In this document: in pieces, positions 54,733 through 63,056 of the stretch
How the letters are laid out: the number at the start of each line of letters is the position of its first letter
Position numbering within the stretch: position 1 is the first letter of the stretch
Assembly (NCBI RefSeq): GCF_019704135.1
Contig: NZ_AP024355.1
Coordinates: 1,420,001-1,484,000 of the forward strand
DNA from: Desulfuromonas versatilis
GTDB taxonomy: Bacteria; Desulfobacterota; Desulfuromonadia; Desulfuromonadales; NIT-T3
Reading direction: 5' to 3'
Length of the DNA: 64,000 nucleotides
Notes under the pieces: generated by a model
What the model saw: only the letters and a program-made list of their open reading frames with translations
Database searches by the model: none
Told to the model about the DNA's origin: nothing
Translations under genes and position numbers: made by a program

Positions 54733-55524
54733 ATGCTCGATGATTTTCTCTGGCGTGCCCTGTGTGGCGGGGTCGGCGTGGCCATCGTTGCGGGGCCCTT
54801 CGGCTCCTTCGTGGTTTGGCGCCGCCTGGCCTACTTCGGCGACACCCTGGCCCATTCGGCCCTGCTTGGCGTCGCGCTCGGCTTTTTACTGCACATCAAC
54901 CTGACGCTGGGGATTGTCGTCGTCTGCCAGGCGCTGGCCCTGCTGCTGTTTTTTTTCCAGCGGCAGAAACGCCTGGCCAGCGATACCCTGCTCGGCATCC
55001 TGTCCCATGGGGCGCTATCCCTGGGGCTGGTGGCCATCGCCTTCATGGAAACCTTGCGGGTAGACCTGATTTCCTACCTTTTCGGGGACATCCTGGCTAT
55101 CACCCGGGCCGATATCTATTGGATTCTCAGCGGTGGGGCGCTGTGCCTCACGGTGCTTATCCTGCTCTGGCGGCCCCTGCTCTCCATCACCGTCCATGAG
55201 GACCTGGCGCGGGTCGAGGGGATCCCGGTGGATCTGGTGGAGGCACTGTTCGTTTCGCTCCTTGCCCTGATCGTCGCGGTCATGATGAAGATCGTCGGCC
55301 TGGTCCTGGTCACTTCCCTGTTCATCATCCCGGCCGCCACGGCCCGCCGTTTCGCCAGGACGCCGGAAGCCATGGCTGCCCTGGCCAGTGCCCTGGGAAG
55401 CGTCGCCGTCGCGGGGGGGCTCTACGGCTCGCTGTTGTACGACACCCCCGCGGGACCCTCCATCGTGGTTGCCGCGACGCTGCTCTTTGCGGGCTCGCTG
55501 CTGCTGCCCGCACCCAGAGGTTGA
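54733..55524 (+). CDS. znuB: Zinc ABC transporter permease ZnuB
   Basis: A 263-residue inner-membrane permease with about eight hydrophobic helices. Family stretches: GPFGSFVVWRRLAYFGDTLAHSALLGVALG, LFGDILAITRADIYW and VGLVLVTSLFIIPAATARRFA. It follows znuC by 46 bp and ends the zur-znuCB operon before a bidirectional terminator. Confidence 0.94.
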   Translation: MLDDFLWRALCGGVGVAIVAGPFGSFVVWRRLAYFGDTLAHSALLGVALGFLLHINLTLGIVVVCQALALLLFFFQRQKRLASDTLLGILSHGALSLGLVAIAFMETLRVDLISYLFGDILAITRADIYWILSGGALCLTVLILLWRPLLSITVHEDLARVEGIPVDLVEALFVSLLALIVAVMMKIVGLVLVTSLFIIPAATARRFARTPEAMAALASALGSVAVAGGLYGSLLYDTPAGPSIVVAATLLFAGSLLLPAPRG

Positions 55525-55557
55525 TATCCTGCCTCTTTTGGGTACTTGCCAGGGAAG

Positions 55558-55589
55558 AAAAAAAACGGGCACCCCGACCGGGGTGCCCG
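55558..55589. terminator. Terminator between znuB and the Cys-containing secreted protein
   Basis: CGGGCACCCC-GACC-GGGGTGCCCG at 55566-55589 with eight A upstream (T-run for the minus strand) and GTTTGTTT after it. It serves both convergent genes. Confidence 0.85.
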
Positions 55590-55623
55590 AAAGTTTGTTT
55601 ATTTCAGATGTCCGCAATAGGGG

Positions 55624-55974
55624 TCAGCGTTTGCCCTTTCTGCTGTAACTGGGTGCCGCTGCCGGTTCAGGCTCGGCGACAGGCAAGGGGGCCGCAACCG
55701 GCTCCGCTGCGGGTTCGGCCGGCAGCGGGCTGATTCCCTGGGCGCAATCGGCCACGCAGCGGTTGAGCGTATCGATGCTGCTGACCACCTGGCTGCGCAC
55801 CTCCGCGGAGGTCGGCTGGCTCATCAAGGCATCGATTTTCCCCAGATACAGGTCCTTGCATTGCTGGTGGCAGGTGTCGAAATCGAGTGCCTGGCTTGTC
55901 GACGCCGTCATTGCGACCACTGCGAAGGCCACGACCATCGCCCCGCTGATACTGCTCCTGGTTCTCTTCTTCAT
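55624..55974 (-). CDS. Small secreted protein with paired CxxxC motifs
   Basis: 116 residues from the ATG of MKKRTRSSISG, a typical signal peptide (cleavage near STSQALD). The mature part has CHQQC and CVADC, two CxxxC pairs separated by about 40 residues, like a helical-hairpin fold with two disulfides. The C-terminal third is Pro/Ala/Glu-rich and ends in SYSRKGKR. No family recognised. Neighbouring zinc genes may be coincidental. Confidence 0.7.
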   Translation of the reverse strand: MKKRTRSSISGAMVVAFAVVAMTASTSQALDFDTCHQQCKDLYLGKIDALMSQPTSAEVRSQVVSSIDTLNRCVADCAQGISPLPAEPAAEPVAAPLPVAEPEPAAAPSYSRKGKR

Positions 55975-56186
55975 TTCCCCTTCTCCTTTGTTCAATTGGT
56001 TGGTGCTTGCCCGGAGTTTCTCCGGATGCCCCCACGGCCCCCTGGCAGGACGGGTGCCTTTTTTACCCATTTGCTCATACTAAGTAAACAGGGCTCGGAA
56101 AGTCAACAGAATGATTTTCTCGGCGTTTTTCGGGGCAGAAGGGGCGGCGGAAAGGAGGGGAGGGGGGGGCGCGTCGTGCTCCTCGG

Positions 56187-56357
56187 CTAATCCGTGTCGA
56201 ATCGCTCGGAGGGTTCCAGATCGTGATCCACCGACACCTGGATGCTGGTTCCGCATCGAGGGCAGATGCGAACTTTTCGGATCGCCACATCCTTGGCATG
56301 ATGACGAATCCGCCGATCACAATCGGGGCATTTTAAAAAGATATAACCCATCAACAT
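56187..56357 (-). CDS. Small zinc-ribbon protein
   Basis: A 56-residue protein with two CxxC knuckles, CPDC and CPRC, 20 residues apart, and a basic stretch between them (DRRIRHHAKDVAIRKVR). The start ATG has AAGGA 7 nt upstream. The acidic C terminus ends SERFDTD. It looks like a FYDLN/MJ0042-type zinc ribbon. Role unknown. Confidence 0.7.
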   Translation of the reverse strand: MLMGYIFLKCPDCDRRIRHHAKDVAIRKVRICPRCGTSIQVSVDHDLEPSERFDTD

Positions 56358-56592
56358 GGCTGAGTCCTTTTTCCTTATACCGAGCCCAATGGTGGGGTAT
56401 AGCGTATTAAAATGCAAGTGAAAATTTTCATAATGATTGGCTATGCGTGGGTTGTTAGCTGGAAAAAGGCGGTCTCTCGAGGGGCCGAACACGGATGGAG
56501 GGCTGGGAAATTTCCGGGAACCTGCGGGAAGAACGACAACGGCGAGGCCGGCTCAGCCACCAGGGCACCAGCCCGGGAGCGGCTTCGGGTGG

Positions 56593-58236
56593 TTATTGCG
56601 GTGGGGCAAGAGCCGCCAGCTTACGTACCAGCTGGATCGTTTCGCCCTGGCCGGCCAGAAAGAGCTGCTCGTCGAGAACCGAGGCGAGGATGGCGTCGGT
56701 GGTCAGGGGGTTGGCCAGTACGGCCCGAAAGACGGTGATCGAATCGCCACCGTAGCGGGCGGGAGCCAGGCGGGTACGGGAGACGAAGGATCGGCCCGCC
56801 GCGCGCTGGACTTTCTGCACGGTTTCGGTGATCTGATCCAGCAGGGCGTTGATCCGGGAGACTCTTTCCTGCGGGGCTTCGGCCAGGGCCGCCTGCAGCC
56901 AGGCCGGGTTGTAGCGGTAGGTGAGGATGTTGAGCTCCGGAGCGGTGACCAGCTCGAAGTCGGGATGGGCCTCGATCATGGCGGCGAAGCGGCGGGCCCG
57001 CTCGATCCCCTGGTCCATGAGCAACTCGTAGCCCTTGCGGCCGATGATCGCCAGGCCGGCATGCACCAGCATGGCCATGCCCGGGCGCGAGCCCTCCAGG
57101 GTGTGGCTGCCCAAATCCCGGGAGCCGCGCCGGATGATGTAGGCCGCGTGGTGCTCGATGGCCGATAGGGCTGCCGGGTCTTTGAACACCACCATGCCGG
57201 CACCCATGGGGACGTAGAGTTGCTTGTGAGCATCCAGGGTGACCGAGTCGGCCCGTTCGATGCCGCGCAGCAGGCCGCGGTGGGTCCGGGAGAAGAGGGT
57301 CGGCCCACCCCAGGCGGCATCGACGTGGAAGTGGCAGCCCAGCTCCCCGGCGAAATCGGCCAGGGCCTCGAGGGGGTCGACGTTGCCGGTTTCGGTGGTG
57401 CCGGCGATGCCGACCAGGGCCAGCGGGAGAATCCCCTCGTCGGCCAGTCGGCGACTGTACTCCCTCAATCGGCGCAGGTCGATGCGGTTGTGCTCGTCGG
57501 TTTCCACCCTGATCAGGTTGTCGCGGCCGATCCCCAGCAGGTCGGCCGCCTTGCCCAGCGAGTAGTGGCCCCGGCGCGACACCAGGATCGCCAGGCCGCT
57601 GCAGTCCAGGTGGCGCAGCGCCCCGGCCAGCCCTTCGCGGGCGATGCCGCGAAACTCGCCGGATGGAGCGCACAGGCGGTTGCGCGCCGTCCACAGGGCG
57701 GTGATGTTGGCCACCGTCCCTCCCGAGCAGAAGGCCCCCAGGGCATGATTGCTGTCGTGGATGAAGCGTTCGTAGAAGCGGTCCTCGCGGTCGTAGACCA
57801 GGCGGTGGAGCATGGCCAGCACCTGCCGTTCCATGGGGGTGAAGGCCTTGGAGGTCTCCACTTTGACCAGGTTCTGGTTCAGGGCGATCATGATCCTTGA
57901 GAGCGGCAACATGAAGTAGGGGATGGCCGAGGTCATGTGGCCGATGAAGCTCGGCGAGGCGGTGTGCACCGACTGGGCGACCAGGGTCTCTTTGAGAAAC
58001 GCCGTGTAGTCCGAGACGAAGGTCGGCTCCTCGGGCACCCGGGAATCGCTGAAATCCCCCTCGATCTCGCTCATGTCCCGCTCCAGGGCGACGATGTGCT
58101 CCTGGAGAAAACCTGCCAGATTGTCGCTGATGGCCTGGTCGATCCTCCCCAGGGTGGAGTCGGGAGCCTCCGGAATGGTGAAGATCCGGTACAGGTTCTC
58201 CAGGTTGGCCTGGGCGAGTTCTTTGCTTCTGGGCAT
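56593..58236 (-). CDS. panP: PLP-dependent decarboxylase, probable aspartate 1-decarboxylase PanP
   Basis: A 547-residue group II decarboxylase (fold type I). The PLP lysine is in VTLDAHKQLYVPMGAGM; HVDAAWGG holds the ring-stacking residues, and FCSGGTVANITALWTARN is the phosphate loop. Length and N-terminal sequence (SPSFIGHMTSAIPYFMLPLS) match the PanP type that makes beta-alanine for pantothenate. Glutamate decarboxylase-like activity is the alternative. GAGG is present before the ATG. Confidence 0.82.
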   Translation of the reverse strand: MPRSKELAQANLENLYRIFTIPEAPDSTLGRIDQAISDNLAGFLQEHIVALERDMSEIEGDFSDSRVPEEPTFVSDYTAFLKETLVAQSVHTASPSFIGHMTSAIPYFMLPLSRIMIALNQNLVKVETSKAFTPMERQVLAMLHRLVYDREDRFYERFIHDSNHALGAFCSGGTVANITALWTARNRLCAPSGEFRGIAREGLAGALRHLDCSGLAILVSRRGHYSLGKAADLLGIGRDNLIRVETDEHNRIDLRRLREYSRRLADEGILPLALVGIAGTTETGNVDPLEALADFAGELGCHFHVDAAWGGPTLFSRTHRGLLRGIERADSVTLDAHKQLYVPMGAGMVVFKDPAALSAIEHHAAYIIRRGSRDLGSHTLEGSRPGMAMLVHAGLAIIGRKGYELLMDQGIERARRFAAMIEAHPDFELVTAPELNILTYRYNPAWLQAALAEAPQERVSRINALLDQITETVQKVQRAAGRSFVSRTRLAPARYGGDSITVFRAVLANPLTTDAILASVLDEQLFLAGQGETIQLVRKLAALAPPQ

Positions 58237-58252
58237 GGCGGGCCTCGAGAGG

Positions 58253-58280
58253 AGTCAGGAATCAGGGGCCAGGAGCCGGA
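58253..58280. repeat. Heptamer tandem repeat between panP and pgm
   Basis: Units AGTCAGG, AATCAGG, GGCCAGG, AGCCGGA: four degenerate 7-bp copies. Same period as the repeats in the ruv cluster but a different core. Confidence 0.5.
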
Positions 58281-58332
58281 GGCCGATTCTCATTGGTATT
58301 TTTACCCAGTATATGCCAAATTCTACCTGTTG

Positions 58333-59985
58333 CTAAACCCCCGCGGCCTGGAACGCGGCGCTGACGATCGCTTTGGCCTCGGTCAGGATAAGCTTCAGGT
58401 GCTCCTCGCCCTTGAAGGACTCGGCGTAGATCTTGTAGATGTCCTCGGTCCCCGAGGGGCGCGCCGCGAACCAGCCGTTGGCGGTGGTGACCTTGAGCCC
58501 GCCGATCTCGGCGCCGTTGCCCGGGGCGCGGGTGAGTTTGGCGGTGATGGCCTCGCCGGCCAGGGTGTCGGCTGTGACCTGCTCGGGCGAGAGCCTGCCG
58601 AGCACCGCCCGCTGCGCGGCGCTGGCTTCGGCGTCGATGCGGGTGTAGACGGGGGCACCGAATTTGCCGACCAGCTCCTGGTAGTGCTGGGCCGGATCGC
58701 GGCCGGTCACCGCGGTGATCTCGGCGGCCAGCAGGCAGAGGATGAAACCGTCCTTGTCCGTCGACCAGACGCTGCCGTCCTTGCGCAGGAAGCTCGCCCC
58801 GGCGCTCTCCTCGCCGCCGAAGCCGAAAGAGCCGTCCACCAGCCCGTCGACGAACCACTTGAAGCCGACCGGGACCTCGGCCAGAGGCCGCCCCAAATCG
58901 GCCGCCACCCGGTCGATCATCGACGAGGAGACCAGGGTCTTGCCCACCGCCGCGTCGGTGCGCCATCCCTTGCGGTTGCCGAACAGGTAGTGGATCGCCA
59001 CCGCCAGGTAGTGGTTGGGGTTCATCAACCCCGCCGAGGGGGTGACGATGCCGTGCCGGTCGAAGTCCGGGTCGTTGCCGAAGGCGATGTCGAAATCGTC
59101 CTTGAGCCCGATCAGCCCCGCCATGGCGCAGGCCGAGGAGCAGTCCATGCGGATCTTGCCGTCCTTGTCCACGCTCATGAAGCTGAAAGTGGGGTCGGGG
59201 TGGCCGTTGAGCACTTCGATATTCAGCCCGTATTTTTCGGCGATGGGACGCCAGAAGCCGAGGCCCGAGCCGCCCAGGGCGTCGGCGGCGATGCGCAGGC
59301 CGGCCTTTTTGATCGCCTGCATGTCGATGACGTTTTCCAGGTCGGCGACGTAGGGGGTGACAAAATCGTGGAAAGCGGTGGTCGCCGCCGCCAGGGCCTG
59401 GTCGTAGCTCAGGCGCTTGACCCCCTGCAGCCCCTGGCGCAGGTAGCCGTTGGCGCGATCGGCGACCCAGGCGGTCACGTCGGTGTCGGCCGGGCCGCCG
59501 TTGGGTGGATTGTACTTGATGCCGCCGTTGTCGGGCGGGTTGTGCGAGGGGGTGATGACGATGCCGTCGGCCAGTTGCCCCTGGCGCCCCTTGTTGTGGC
59601 TGAGGATGGCGTGGGAAATCACCGGGGTGGGGGTGTATTGCAGGTTCTCGGCGATGCGCACCTGCACCCCGTTGGCGGCCAGTACCTGCAGGGCGCTGGC
59701 ATGGGCCGGCTCCGAGAGGGCGTGGGTGTCCATTCCCAGAAACAGGGGGCCGTCGGTTCCGGCCTGGGAGCGGAAGTCGCAGATCGCCTGGGTGATGGCG
59801 AGGATGTGGGCCTCGTTGAAGGTCCCCTTCACCGAAGTGCCGCGGTGGCCCGAGGTGCCGAAGGAGACCTGCTGGGCATCCACCTGCGGATCGGGCTGCC
59901 GGGTGTAGTACTCGGTAATGATCCTGGGGATGTTGGGAAGGATCGATTTCGGTGCCGGCTGACCCGCCAGAGGGTGAAGCGCCAT
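58333..59985 (-). CDS. pgm: Alpha-D-glucose phosphate-specific phosphoglucomutase
   Basis: A 550-residue phosphohexomutase that interconverts glucose 1- and 6-phosphate. The phosphoserine loop is [25 protein letters not shown], the N-terminal signature is [12 protein letters not shown], the metal loop is [10 protein letters not shown], the sugar loop is GGEESAG, and the phosphate loop is [16 protein letters not shown]. All four domains are complete. It probably feeds glycogen or sugar-nucleotide synthesis. A promoter lies in the divergent gap. Confidence 0.96.
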   Translation of the reverse strand: MALHPLAGQPAPKSILPNIPRIITEYYTRQPDPQVDAQQVSFGTSGHRGTSVKGTFNEAHILAITQAICDFRSQAGTDGPLFLGMDTHALSEPAHASALQVLAANGVQVRIAENLQYTPTPVISHAILSHNKGRQGQLADGIVITPSHNPPDNGGIKYNPPNGGPADTDVTAWVADRANGYLRQGLQGVKRLSYDQALAAATTAFHDFVTPYVADLENVIDMQAIKKAGLRIAADALGGSGLGFWRPIAEKYGLNIEVLNGHPDPTFSFMSVDKDGKIRMDCSSACAMAGLIGLKDDFDIAFGNDPDFDRHGIVTPSAGLMNPNHYLAVAIHYLFGNRKGWRTDAAVGKTLVSSSMIDRVAADLGRPLAEVPVGFKWFVDGLVDGSFGFGGEESAGASFLRKDGSVWSTDKDGFILCLLAAEITAVTGRDPAQHYQELVGKFGAPVYTRIDAEASAAQRAVLGRLSPEQVTADTLAGEAITAKLTRAPGNGAEIGGLKVTTANGWFAARPSGTEDIYKIYAESFKGEEHLKLILTEAKAIVSAAFQAAGV

Positions 59986-60048
59986 GCTTGATTCTCCTTG
60001 TGTTTGGCAATATCTTTAATGGGGTAAATCTCTTTTACTGAATCCCCG

Positions 60049-60076
60049 AGTGTAGCCGGTGCAAGAATTCTGTCAA
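60049..60076 (-). promoter_or_regulatory. Sigma-70 promoter for pgm
   Basis: On the minus strand TTGACA (60076-60071) and TACACT (60054-60049) with 16-bp spacing, about 65 bp before the pgm start. Confidence 0.65.
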
Positions 60077-60123
60077 GGATCAAGGTGGCCGCCGGCTTCC
60101 GAATAAATACGGAGGAAAATCTA

Positions 60124-60399
60124 ATGCGCGATATTTCGGTCAAGCACAACCCGCCGCGCGCCGAGTTGGAAAAGCTGGGGGTGTTCTCCTGGCCGATCTG
60201 GGAAAAGGATGTCTCCGACTTCCCCTGGACCTACGGCGAGCGGGAAGTCTGCTATCTTCTCGAGGGGGAGGTGACGGTCACCCCCCAGGGGGGTGGGCCG
60301 GTTACCTTCGGCACAGGGGACCTGGTGAGCTTTCCCGCCGGCATGTCCTGCTTCTGGCAGGTGACCCGGGCGGTGCGCAAGCACTACCGTTTCGGCTGA
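60124..60399 (+). CDS. Cupin-domain protein (DUF861 type)
   Basis: A 91-residue single cupin. GGAGG lies 8 nt before the ATG. Motifs: FPWTYGEREVCYLLEGEVTV and FGTGDLVSFPAGMSCFWQV, typical of small cupins of the EutQ-like / DUF861 group. The usual metal His residues are mostly replaced, so a non-metal role is possible. It is divergent from pgm. Confidence 0.85.
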   Translation: MRDISVKHNPPRAELEKLGVFSWPIWEKDVSDFPWTYGEREVCYLLEGEVTVTPQGGGPVTFGTGDLVSFPAGMSCFWQVTRAVRKHYRFG

Positions 60400-60421
60400 A
60401 GCCGGCCTGAGGGGGCAAGGG

Positions 60422-60691
60422 ATGGAATGCCGCGTGGGGTGCGCAGCCTGCTGCATCGCGCCGTCGATATCCTCGGCGATTCCCGGGATGCCGCAAGGCA
60501 AGCCCGCAGGGGAGCGCTGCGTCCAGTTGACCGCCGATAACCGCTGCCGGCTGTTCGGTTCGGCCATGCGTCCCGCGGTCTGCCGACAGCTGCGTCCCGC
60601 CGCAGAGATGTGCGGGGAGAGTGCCGCCCAGGCGCTGGCTTACCTGGAGCTGCTGGAGCGGCAAACCGGACCCTGCAAGGAAACAAGCTGA
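60422..60691 (+). CDS. YkgJ-type cysteine-cluster protein
   Basis: An 89-residue protein with the YkgJ pattern: CRVGCAACC near the N terminus, then GERCVQL, NRCRLFG and RPAVCRQL, and later Cys. The set of eight to nine cysteines probably binds zinc or an Fe-S cluster. It follows the cupin by 22 bp. Function unknown. Confidence 0.85.
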   Translation: MECRVGCAACCIAPSISSAIPGMPQGKPAGERCVQLTADNRCRLFGSAMRPAVCRQLRPAAEMCGESAAQALAYLELLERQTGPCKETS

Positions 60692-60764
60692 CCCGATGTC
60701 CCCCTTTTCGGGCCGCTCGCCTGGGGGCAGCCAACCATCCTTGCCGGGAGGGAGGATTCGTTCC

Positions 60765-61166
60765 ATGCTCAAATTGCTGCTCAGATCCCTGGGCCTCTGG
60801 TTGTTGCTGATTCCCGTGGCGATAGCCAATGCCGGGATCCGCGAAAAGCTGCTTGTCCCCCTGCTGGGAGAGGGCCTGGCGCTGCCGGCCAGCGGACTGC
60901 TGCTGTCTTTACTGATCCTGGCGCTTACCCTCGTGCTGCTGCCGCTGTTTCGCGGGGCGTGCGCCGCCCACTACCTTCTGGTTGGTGGGTTGTGGCTGGC
61001 TTTGACCTTGGCCTTCGAACTCGTCATGGGGCGGGTGGTCATGGGGAGGTCCTGGGGCGAGGTGGCGCAGGTATTCAACCTTCGGCAGGGGAACCTGATG
61101 CTGCTGGTGTTGCTCACCACCGCCCTGGCCCCATATCTGGCTGCGCGCTTGCGGGGGCGGCTATAA
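60765..61166 (+). CDS. Hypothetical four-helix membrane protein
   Basis: 133 residues from the ATG of MLKLLLRSLGLW, with GGAGG 9 nt upstream. Four hydrophobic helices (about 5-24, 37-58, 65-85 and 105-125) and short loops. A conserved-looking motif is FELVMGRVVMGRSWGEVAQVF before the last helix. No known family; a small integral membrane protein of unknown role. Confidence 0.7.
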   Translation: MLKLLLRSLGLWLLLIPVAIANAGIREKLLVPLLGEGLALPASGLLLSLLILALTLVLLPLFRGACAAHYLLVGGLWLALTLAFELVMGRVVMGRSWGEVAQVFNLRQGNLMLLVLLTTALAPYLAARLRGRL

Positions 61167-61256
61167 AACGGATTGCCTGTGACGAAAAGTGCCGACTCCG
61201 GCAGGCTAAGCCGAGCCGGTAGCAGGCAACAACCATCCTGATCTGCAAGGACCTCC

Positions 61257-61616
61257 ATGAAAAGACGTACCGTTTGTGAATTTGTCCGCAAAGCCGAACT
61301 TTGGCCGCTGGTCGATGCCTGGTCTGGCGAAACCGGCTTCAGGCTGTGGCGCGAGGAAGGGGACCGGCGCATCTACCGCAAAGGGGCCTGGCTGTTGACC
61401 GCTCCGGCCTTTGTCGAGATCAGCCAACGGCAGGGCAGGGTGAGGATCGAGGCCTGGGTCAAGGCGGATTTTTTCCTGGTGCTCAGCCTGCTCAGCGGCC
61501 GTTCCGCCGAAGCGGGTATCGAATCGGGCGGCCTGACCGCCGCGGTGCCCCGCAAGCGGGCCCGGGCCGCATTGAACATTCTGCTGGGGCGCCTGGGCCA
61601 GAAACCGATTGGCTAG
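61257..61616 (+). CDS. Hypothetical 119-residue protein
   Basis: A soluble basic protein with no signal peptide: MKRRTVCEFVRKAELWPLV at the start, aromatic strands (FRLWREEGDRRIYRKGAWLL) and a helical C terminus (KRARAALNILLGRLGQ). The alternating strands and a helical end suggest a small alpha/beta fold. No family recognised. It is followed by a 328-bp gap. Confidence 0.7.
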   Translation: MKRRTVCEFVRKAELWPLVDAWSGETGFRLWREEGDRRIYRKGAWLLTAPAFVEISQRQGRVRIEAWVKADFFLVLSLLSGRSAEAGIESGGLTAAVPRKRARAALNILLGRLGQKPIG

Positions 61617-61944
61617 TTTCCCTCCCCCCCCCGGTGGGAGCGCTCCCGGCAATGGAGCTGTTCCCAACCGGAGCAGTGGCTGTTCCATTTTCCCCCGGGG
61701 AATCGAGACAAAATGGGCCAGAATGTCCCACCTGTTTGGCGCACATGTGCACACCTGACCCATGGGTGTGTGTCATGGGTGGCACGCGTAAATTGAAAGT
61801 TGTGAAAATTCAACAGCTTGAAGATTTGGCAAGATTGGCACGAGTTTGGCTAGGGAACAGGGGTGAAACCTTGAGGCATGCGTCGCGGCCTGTGGCGGAT
61901 GCCGCACAATATTTTCCCCGCGTCCAAACAAAGGAGACAGAACA
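61617..61944. other. Non-coding region with three palindromes and a sigma-54-like site
   Basis: Holds GGGAGCGCTCCC (61636-61647), GCACATGTGC (61741-61750) and ACCCATGGGT (61758-61767), each a perfect palindrome, then a -24/-12 promoter and a leader to the 44-residue gene. The second and third lie 70-95 bp upstream of the promoter, where enhancer-binding activators normally bind. No ORF with a ribosome site was found. Confidence 0.6.
61836..61852 (+). promoter_or_regulatory. Sigma-54-like promoter for the 44-residue gene
   Basis: TGGCACGAGTTTGGCTA matches TGGCACG-N4-TTGCW except one T to G, with GG and GC ten bases apart. Predicted leader about 80 nt. Confidence 0.6.
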
Positions 61945-62079
61945 ATGGGAGAACCGGCCAAAGCATTCTGGATCAACGAACCCGAGGAAGTTGAGGAAGC
62001 CGTCGAGTCGAGCTTCGAAGACATCGCCTGCATCTGCACCGGCCTGCCCGACGACTGCTGGAAATTCGGTTCCGACTAA
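61945..62079 (+). CDS. Acidic 44-residue peptide with three cysteines
   Basis: AAGGAG lies 8 nt before the ATG. The product is strongly acidic (12 Asp/Glu, 3 Lys, no Arg); the C-terminal half carries DIACICTGLPDDCWKFGSD, with Cys-x-Cys and a third Cys seven residues later. There is no signal peptide. It could bind a metal, be a small regulatory protein or be a modified-peptide precursor, but no modification enzyme lies nearby. A sigma-54-like promoter precedes it. Confidence 0.6.
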   Translation: MGEPAKAFWINEPEEVEEAVESSFEDIACICTGLPDDCWKFGSD

Positions 62080-62139
62080 ACCTCCACCCCCTGTAGTGTT
62101 GAGTTCAGCAGCACAAGGCATTACCCCAGGAGTACTTAG

Positions 62140-62406
62140 ATGAAAAGCTTTACCCGCAACCTTTGCTTGTCCCTGGTCTCGGTGGCGATCCTAGGCGGCA
62201 CGGCCCTGGCCTCCCCCGCCAATCTGCCCGATTTCGACCAGGTCAGCAAGGACAACGACCGGGTCATTTCCAAGCATGAGGCCGTTCAGGCCAATATCCC
62301 GGCCGAATTCTTCCTGCGTGCCGACCAGAACCATGACGGTGTGCTGCAAAAGGAGGAGTACGACAAGCTGAAGGCCGAAAAGGCGCCGGAAACCGCGGCC
62401 AAGTAG
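62140..62406 (+). CDS. Secreted EF-hand protein
   Basis: An 88-residue protein. A signal peptide (to about residue 25, GGTALASPA) precedes a degenerate EF-hand (SKDNDRVISKHEAVQ) and a canonical one (DQNHDGVLQKEEYDKL), where Asp, Asn, Asp and Glu ligands fit calcium. AGGAG lies 7 nt before the ATG. Probably a periplasmic calcium-binding protein. It ends at a strong terminator. Confidence 0.85.
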   Translation: MKSFTRNLCLSLVSVAILGGTALASPANLPDFDQVSKDNDRVISKHEAVQANIPAEFFLRADQNHDGVLQKEEYDKLKAEKAPETAAK

Positions 62407-62434
62407 TCGCGCCGACCAGCCAGCAGTCATCAGC

Positions 62435-62477
62435 AAAAGCCGGAAGCCACCCTCGCGAGGGTGGCTTCCGGCTTTTT
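62435..62477. terminator. Bidirectional terminator, EF-hand / Sec-rhodanese
   Basis: AAAAGCCGGAAGCCACCC ... GGGTGGCTTCCGGCTTTTT, nearly perfect 18-bp stem between convergent genes. Confidence 0.92.
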
Positions 62478-62498
62478 GGGGGGCTGCTTCGGGCAGCC

Positions 62499-62906
62499 TT
62501 ATTTCTTTTCTACCAGGTACCCGCCGTCCACCCAGGCCTTCCAGCCTCCTTGGAGGGCGTAGACCCGAGTGTATCCCATTTCCTTGAGTTTCAGCGCCAC
62601 ACTGGCGCTGGTGCCTTCGCTCGGTCAGGCACAGTACAGGACCAGTTTCTGGGTCCGAGGGTACTTCCCTGACCACTTCTCCGGGGAGGCCCCGTCCTCT
62701 CTGGCGGCGCCGGGGATTTTCCCGTCGCTGCTTTCCCAATCCGCTGCCCGACGCACGTCGATGATCACCAGGTCGGCGGACCCGAGTTCGGCCTGCAGCT
62801 CCGCGGGGGTGATCCGCGGAACCAGGTCCGCGGCGGGAACCTGCCCCAGGCAGCCCAGGAGCATCCCCGCGGCAAGTAGTGTTACCAAAAGCCAGCGTAT
62901 GGTCAT
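62499..62906 (-). CDS. Rhodanese-like selenoprotein (in-frame TGA as Sec94)
   Basis: 135 residues if TGA at 62627-62625 is read as selenocysteine; read as a stop, the product would end after 93 residues in the middle of the fold. AAGGAG lies 5 nt before the ATG (MTIRWLLVTLLAAG); a signal peptide with a lipobox (LLGC) exports it. The domain reads VIIDVRRAADWESSDGKIPGA, then the active-site loop LVLYCA-U-PSEGTSA, then LKLKEMGYTRVYALQGGWKAW, a complete rhodanese ending. Relatives have CAC at this loop, so Sec replaces the second Cys. A hairpin fitting bacterial SECIS follows. It may act as a thiol/selenol redox or sulfur-transfer enzyme in the envelope. Confidence 0.85.
62592..62627 (-). other. 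Bacterial SECIS-like hairpin and Sec codon
   Basis: Downstream of the TGA (62627-62625) the mRNA has 14 nt, then CAGCGCC-AGUGU-GGCGCUG (62610-62592): a 7-bp GC stem with a 5-nt loop. The loop starts 22 nt after the TGA and its second base is G. Both fit the described bacterial rule (loop 16-37 nt from UGA, a G among the first two loop bases). Confidence 0.75.
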
Positions 62907-63056
62907 TGGTTCTCCTTTCAAAAGTTTTTGTGCACACCGATGGGATAACGCTATCATCCGTTAAGGATTTGGCAAGGGGGGGGCCGGCTGGCCCTGTTCA
63001 ACGTCCGCCACAATCTGCTATTGTTGGACGGAAGACCTGCACCAAGGAGACGAAAA

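Noticed and set aside
58262-60010. 582-codon open frame overlapping pgm on the same strand
   Set aside because: Different frame, low-complexity Arg/Gly/Pro product; the pgm frame carries all catalytic motifs.
62625-62957. Rhodanese pseudogene ending at the TGA
   Set aside because: The frame continues with a full family ending and an SECIS-like hairpin, so recoding explains it better than decay.
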